21,975 nucleotides of DNA from a virus: the IMG/VR virus record IMGVR_UViG_3300038701_001565, positions 1-21,975 of that record, one strand, 5' to 3'. Shown in pieces: positions 18,310 to 21,975 of the stretch (within the stretch, counting starts at the first letter, position 1; each line of letters begins with the position of its first letter). The notes beneath the pieces are model-generated. The model saw only the letters and a program-made list of their open reading frames with translations, searched no databases and had not been told where the DNA came from. The position numbers and the translations under genes are program-made.

Positions 18310-19542
18310 ATGGCTAACACCTTCCTCACACCTTCTGTGTTCGCACAGGAGGGCCTGATGCAACTCGAGAACGAGCTTGTTTTGGGCAACAAGGTCCACA
18401 CGGACCACTCGAAAGAATTCGCCATGAAGGGCGATACGATCAACATCCGCCGGCCCACCCAATACCAAGGTCAGATGGATAACCTTGACGTGACTTCCTA
18501 CTCGGAAGACATCACCCAGGGCAAAACCACCATCGTGATGGACAAGACCATGACCATCAAGATGGACGTGGGCGCAATCGACGGCACCTTGTCGTTCGAC
18601 CGCGTGCAGGAGGATATCATCCGCCCTGCGGTCATCAAGATGCGCGACGAAATCGAGGTCAACTTGGCATCGCTCTATACGAACCTGTATCACTTCACAG
18701 GGACGGCGGGCACGGTTCCATCAACCTTCAAGTCGTTGGCCCAAGGCGGCGCGATCATGACCGATGGCGCGGTCCCGCAATCGGATCGGTTTGCCGTTCA
18801 TGGCACCGACGCGACCGTGGAACTGGCGGACGGCCTTAAGGGTGTGTTTGTCCAAGACAAGGCGAAGACGGCCTTCGAGCAGGCGGAAATCGGGCGCTAC
18901 GGCGGCTTCATGAACTATGAGAGCGTTCACGCGCCAACGCACGTTGTTGGTGTCGCCACCGGAACGCCTCTGGTCAATGGCGCAAGCCAGAACGTGACCT
19001 ATGCGGCCTCCAAAGACACGTGGTCGCAAACGTTGAACACCAACGGCTGGACAAACAGCACCACGGGCATTCTCAAGGCTGGTGATGTGTTCACGATTGC
19101 CGGGGTGAATGCGGTGAACCCGATCAGCAAGGCGGACACGGGCCGCTTGCAGACCTTCACGGTCCTGGCCGATGCCGATTCCGGTGCTTCCACTGGCCCG
19201 GCTGCACTGACCATTTCTCCGCCCATCATCACGGATGGGGCCTACAAGACCGTTACGGCGGTTCCGGCGGATGACGCGGTGATCACTGTGAAGACGGGTG
19301 CGAGTGGCGCGATCCACAAGCAGTCGCTTCTGCTGCATCCGAAGGCTTTTGCGCTGGTGTCTCGCCCGCTCAAGGTTCCGGCGGGCGCTGGTGTGAAGAC
19401 ATCCACCAAGTCGGGCAACAAGGTCACGATTTCCTGCACCGAATGGGTGGACGGCAACACGCTGCAACACAACTTCCGCTTCGACATGCTGTTCGGCGTG
19501 AAGTGTCTTGACCCCCGCCTCGGCGCGCGTCTGACCAACTAA
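18310..19542 (+). CDS. Major coat protein, P22 gp5-like, 410 aa
   Basis: The ATG follows TTAGGAGCC. The product begins MANTFLTPSVFAQEGLMQLE with the P22-coat family pattern: KGDTINIRRPTQYQGQ, then TTIVMDKTMTIKMDVGAIDG and LSFDRVQEDIIRPAVIKMRD. A large variable insertion domain occupies about residues 210-320 (the I-domain in P22). The C-terminal block HPKAFALVSRPLKVPAGAG, then HNFRFDMLFGVKCLDPRLGA, is typical. Its length, 410, compares with 430 in P22 gp5. It forms the icosahedral shell (HK97 fold). A strong intrinsic terminator follows, separating coat-level expression from the tail genes. Confidence 0.92.
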   Translation: MANTFLTPSVFAQEGLMQLENELVLGNKVHTDHSKEFAMKGDTINIRRPTQYQGQMDNLDVTSYSEDITQGKTTIVMDKTMTIKMDVGAIDGTLSFDRVQEDIIRPAVIKMRDEIEVNLASLYTNLYHFTGTAGTVPSTFKSLAQGGAIMTDGAVPQSDRFAVHGTDATVELADGLKGVFVQDKAKTAFEQAEIGRYGGFMNYESVHAPTHVVGVATGTPLVNGASQNVTYAASKDTWSQTLNTNGWTNSTTGILKAGDVFTIAGVNAVNPISKADTGRLQTFTVLADADSGASTGPAALTISPPIITDGAYKTVTAVPADDAVITVKTGASGAIHKQSLLLHPKAFALVSRPLKVPAGAGVKTSTKSGNKVTISCTEWVDGNTLQHNFRFDMLFGVKCLDPRLGARLTN

Positions 19543-19548
19543 CAAATA

Positions 19549-19579
19549 GGCGGGGTCGAAAGGCCCCGCCTTACTCTTT
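19549..19579 (+). terminator. Intrinsic terminator after the coat gene
   Basis: A seven-base-pair GC stem (GGCGGGG at 19549-19555, CCCCGCC at 19564-19570, loop TCGAAAGG) is followed by TTACTCTTT. It begins six bases after the coat stop. It probably reduces transcription into the tail genes or protects the 3' end of the coat message. The broken U-run implies partial termination. Confidence 0.75.
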
Positions 19580-19591
19580 GGGGATGTTCAA

Positions 19592-19981
19592 ATGACAAAA
19601 GTGCGCGACATTGTTCAATCAGCTTTCCGCAAAATTGGCGTAACGGCACTTGACGCCCCGATGTCCGCAGCCGAAGGTTCAGTAGGCGTGGATGCTTTCA
19701 ACATCATGGTGTCCGCTTGGAAGCTGCAAGGCGTTGATATCGGTCATACTGACCTGACCGTAAATGACGACTTCCCGCTTGCAGACGAGTTTCGCGAAGG
19801 CACGATTTACTTGCTTGCCGAGCGCCTCTCCCCCGACTTCATGGTTCCTGCCAGCTTTGACGCTGATGCATGGTTCCGTACATTCCAAGCCGCATATGCC
19901 CAAGACAACGAAGTCAGCATGAACCTTGCGCTGCGCACCATGCCCTCTCAGCGCGTGCGCCGGAGCGTTACAAGTGCCTGA
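19592..19981 (+). CDS. Head-completion/tail accessory factor, P22 gp4-like, 129 aa
   Basis: Position (directly after coat) and sequence fit P22 gp4, which binds the portal and closes the packaged head. The N-terminal helix is TKVRDIVQSAFRKIGVTALD; the core (AFNIMVSAWKLQGVDIGHTD, then DFPLADEFREGTIYLLAERL) is typical of this connector family. At 129 residues it is shorter than P22 gp4 (166), missing part of the C-terminal extension. The ribosome site is poor (GGGGATG before the start). The stop overlaps the next gene, which opens with GTG. Confidence 0.8.
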   Translation: MTKVRDIVQSAFRKIGVTALDAPMSAAEGSVGVDAFNIMVSAWKLQGVDIGHTDLTVNDDFPLADEFREGTIYLLAERLSPDFMVPASFDADAWFRTFQAAYAQDNEVSMNLALRTMPSQRVRRSVTSA

Positions 19982-21467
19982 CATTGAATTCGTCGGCCCG
20001 TCTGCGCAGAACGCGGACCACATCCAGGCGAACACGTCAAAGCTGGTGAACCTCTACCGTGAGCCAGTCGGGCCGGGTGGGCGCACCTCCTACATCCTGC
20101 GTCCGGTTCCGGCAACGGAGACCTACAAGACGCTGGATGATCTTTTCATTCGCGACATGCGGAACGTTGGCGGCACGCTCTATGTGCTGAACGGGTCCAA
20201 GCTGCGATCCATCGCCCCTTCTGGGGTTGTGGCTGACCTTGGCGACATCACAGGCGCACCCCTCGGGCATCTGTTTGGAGAGACAGGCGGCGTGGGCTTG
20301 GTTTCTGGTGGCCGCTATCAGGTGTGGGACGGAACGACGCTTTCAGAGCCTGACGTAACGCCATTCATCCCGGCTACGGGCAACGTGGGGTCTGGTGCCT
20401 ACCTGAACGGCTACACCATCCTGACGGAAAAGAACGCCCGCACATTCGCGTGGTCCGGCATTCTTGACCCGAAGACGTTTCCCGGCACCAACATCGCGAC
20501 GATTGAGGCGACCGAGGACAAAATCCTGCGGGTCATCGCATTCAACGGGCAGCTTTGGTTCTTCAAGGAAAACAGCAGCGAAATTTGGTATCTGACGGGT
20601 CAGGCCGGGGCCAACGCGTTTGCACGTGTTCCCGGCGGTGTGGTCAACACGGGCCTAAAATCTGAGGATCTGGTCACGGTCTTGCGCGACGTGCTGATGT
20701 GGGTGGGGTCCGATGGGATTGTTTACCTGTCGGACGGGCAGGGTAGCCGCCCGATTTCAACGCCTGCGGTCAACCGCAACATTGCCAATGAACAAGTAGA
20801 CCGATGCTTTGCGTATGAGCAGGAGGGTCACAAGTTCTTGGCTATCAGGTATCGTGGACGCCCCGCAGACGTCTTTGATATCGCATCGGCGGAATGGCAT
20901 GAGCGTGCTTCTGGCCCATTGCAGAACGCATGGACGCCGCGCGCGTCGGCCAACTTCGGCGGCGATTGGTACGTGGGCGCGGATACAGGCGACATTTACA
21001 AGCTAGGCAGTGGTTCCGTTGATGCAGATGGTCCACTGATTTGCGAAGCGACCAGCGCCACGTTGAAAATCGAGAACCGCCTTACGCGCCTAGCAGAGGC
21101 AGAGATTTACGCCGACATGGCCCCTTTGGATCAGTCGAATATCCCCGGCGACGACACGGTGTTGCTGTTGTTTGTGGATGGCGCACCGGATGGGATGATC
21201 GAAGGCACCGAAATCATAGACGGTGATGATTATTTCGACTTCCTGATTAATGAGGAACGTTCACCTAAAATCGAGATGTCTTTGTCTGGAGACTACGGGC
21301 GCACGTGGGGGCCCTACAGGACCGCCTCCCTTGGCCGGGTGGGTCAGTACGACAACAGGGTGATATTCCGCGCCCTTGGGCAGTACAGGCAGATTACGGT
21401 GCGCATTCGGGTCTCTGACAACGTGAAGCGCGCGATCAACAGCCGAATGACGGTGCGGACAGCATGA
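19974..21467 (+). CDS. Tail accessory factor, P22 gp10-like (packaged-DNA stabilisation), 497 aa
   Basis: The GTG at 19974 overlaps the previous gene by eight bases and follows GCCGGAG; the frame is open from 19926, but those residues do not belong. The N-terminus VPDIEFVGPSAQNADHIQAN, then SKLVNLYREPVG, is diagnostic for the P22 gp10 family. Repeated beta-blade segments follow (GQLWFFKENSSEIWYLTGQA, DVLMWVGSDGIVYLSDGQGS, WYVGADTGDIYKLGSGSVDA), as in the hexameric gp10 ring. In P22 gp10 (472 residues) joins gp4 to the needle and tailspikes and keeps DNA inside. Length and order agree well. Confidence 0.9.
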   Translation: MPDIEFVGPSAQNADHIQANTSKLVNLYREPVGPGGRTSYILRPVPATETYKTLDDLFIRDMRNVGGTLYVLNGSKLRSIAPSGVVADLGDITGAPLGHLFGETGGVGLVSGGRYQVWDGTTLSEPDVTPFIPATGNVGSGAYLNGYTILTEKNARTFAWSGILDPKTFPGTNIATIEATEDKILRVIAFNGQLWFFKENSSEIWYLTGQAGANAFARVPGGVVNTGLKSEDLVTVLRDVLMWVGSDGIVYLSDGQGSRPISTPAVNRNIANEQVDRCFAYEQEGHKFLAIRYRGRPADVFDIASAEWHERASGPLQNAWTPRASANFGGDWYVGADTGDIYKLGSGSVDADGPLICEATSATLKIENRLTRLAEAEIYADMAPLDQSNIPGDDTVLLLFVDGAPDGMIEGTEIIDGDDYFDFLINEERSPKIEMSLSGDYGRTWGPYRTASLGRVGQYDNRVIFRALGQYRQITVRIRVSDNVKRAINSRMTVRTA

Positions 21468-21685
21468 CCGGGCGACTTAGAGACGCCCAATTCGGGCAAA
21501 CGCAGTGGGTCGATAGCAACGGCAGGGTGACGCTGGAGGCTGCGGAGATTTTAGGCCGTATCACCGACACAATTCGCGGCCCGGTTTATCCGAACGGAAC
21601 GGGGCCGATCCTGACCAGCCCTGACGGCACGCAATACCGCCTGACGGTGGCAAACGGCGGCGCACTTACGGCCACGGCGGTCTAA
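21464..21685 (+). CDS. Hypothetical protein in the P22 needle-gene slot, 73 aa
   Basis: The ATG overlaps the gp10-like stop (ATGA). The 73-residue product has a helix (DSNGRVTLEAAEILGRITDT) and a beta-type C-terminal half (GTGPILTSPDGTQYRLTVAN), ending GGALTATAV. In P22 this position holds gene 26, a 233-residue trimeric coiled-coil needle. Nothing here resembles it: the protein is too short and has no heptads. It may be a short plug, a needle-adaptor fragment or an unrelated virion protein. The stop overlaps the next start as TAATG. Confidence 0.7.
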   Translation: MTGRLRDAQFGQTQWVDSNGRVTLEAAEILGRITDTIRGPVYPNGTGPILTSPDGTQYRLTVANGGALTATAV

Positions 21686-21975
21686 TGCGAATCCCGGTAG
21701 ATGAGGCGCGGGAGTTCTTCGCGCACCCTTCGCAACACTTGATGGGTTTGACGCCTGACAACTTGCCCGATGAGGGCTTCGAGTATTGGGCTTCTGGTCC
21801 GGTTTGCGGCGTCTTTCATCGGTCAGCTTGGCCCGGCGTATTTATGGGGCATTACGGCGTGAAGCCCGAAGGGTGGGGCAAAGCCGTTACCCCTGCCAAG
21901 CAGATACTAACCGCGTTCTTCAAGGCCCACGATGCGGAGCGCATTATTGGGTGGACGCATGAGGGAAACCGCGCG
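21685..21975 (+). CDS. Partial gene, P22 gp14/DUF2824-like acetyltransferase-fold protein
   Basis: The gene begins at the ATG at 21685 (TAATG overlap) and runs off the window after 97 codons. The visible part (RIPVDEAREFFAHPSQHLMG, then VCGVFHRSAWPGVFMGHYGV and FFKAHDAERIIGWTHEGNRA) has a GNAT-like C-terminal pattern: the KAHDAERIIGWTHEGNRA segment is the kind of acetyl-CoA-site end found in P22 gp14 and DUF2824 proteins. In P22 gene 14 follows 26 in the same position. Its biochemical role there is poorly known. Length and the last residues cannot be seen. Confidence 0.6.
   Translation, partial: MRIPVDEAREFFAHPSQHLMGLTPDNLPDEGFEYWASGPVCGVFHRSAWPGVFMGHYGVKPEGWGKAVTPAKQILTAFFKAHDAERIIGWTHEGNRA

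Noticed and set aside
18721-19545. Minus-strand frame of 274 codons opposite the coat gene
   Set aside because: Shadow of the P22-like coat protein, without start signals and with unlikely Arg/His-rich composition.

Overview
The window is part of the genome of a temperate tailed bacteriophage or prophage. Its virion is P22-like (podovirus type) and its host is probably an alphaproteobacterium, perhaps Rhodobacterales. The host guess rests on GC-rich codon use, the integrase-fragment and immunity-protein types, and very tight ATGA/GTGA/TGATG gene overlaps. It is an inference from protein character, not from a database search. The window ends inside a gene, and no host gene, tRNA gene or CRISPR array is visible.

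Layout. (1) 60-1287: five small rightward genes of unknown function, each coupled to the next by overlapping stop and start codons. (2) 1284-2015: a wrecked tyrosine integrase. An N-terminal fragment lies on the minus strand (about 1682-1497) and the catalytic C-terminal fragment on the plus strand (about 1692-2015). They are head to head, with about 140 residues missing. The plus-strand frame runs open from a normal small-gene start at 1284 through to the integrase stop, giving a chimeric ORF. (3) 5742-1999: a leftward early operon of twelve overlapping genes. It holds an ERF single-strand-annealing recombinase, a coiled-coil partner, NinB, a DUF1364 putative nuclease, a helix-turn-helix protein, and several microproteins of 43-75 residues (zinc-ribbon, Cys-rich and membrane types). 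(4) 5743-6433: a lambda-like immunity region. A short repressor (minus strand) faces a small Cro-like protein (plus strand). Four 14-bp operators of the form GGGAC-N4-GTCCC sit in pairs on the leftward and rightward early promoters, one of each pair exactly filling the -35/-10 spacer.

(5) 6434-13037: the rightward early operon. It encodes the Cro-like protein, small proteins, a RusA-type resolvase, a DnaB helicase, a winged-helix replication initiator containing iterons (a likely origin), an HNH-AP2 homing endonuclease, SSB, a DUF551 protein, small proteins and finally a NusG-like protein. (6) 13038-13373: a good sigma70-type promoter right after the nusG-like gene, then a structured leader of about 290 nt. 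This is the place and layout of the lambda/P22 Q - late promoter - leader unit, so the NusG paralogue may be the late antiterminator. (7) 13374-21975: the morphogenesis operon in P22 order: terminase small and large subunits, portal, scaffold, coat, an intrinsic terminator, gp4-like and gp10-like tail factors, a 73-residue unknown where P22 has its needle gene, and a truncated gp14/DUF2824-like protein.

How it works together (inference). The repressor holds both early promoters off. When it is released, the left operon supplies recombination functions and the right operon replication functions, with the origin inside the initiator gene. The last early gene, nusG-like, then lets polymerase read through the late leader into the packaging and head genes. 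The integrase as assembled cannot work, so lysogeny would need another integrase elsewhere, an unrearranged variant, or extrachromosomal maintenance. No lysis genes lie in the window.
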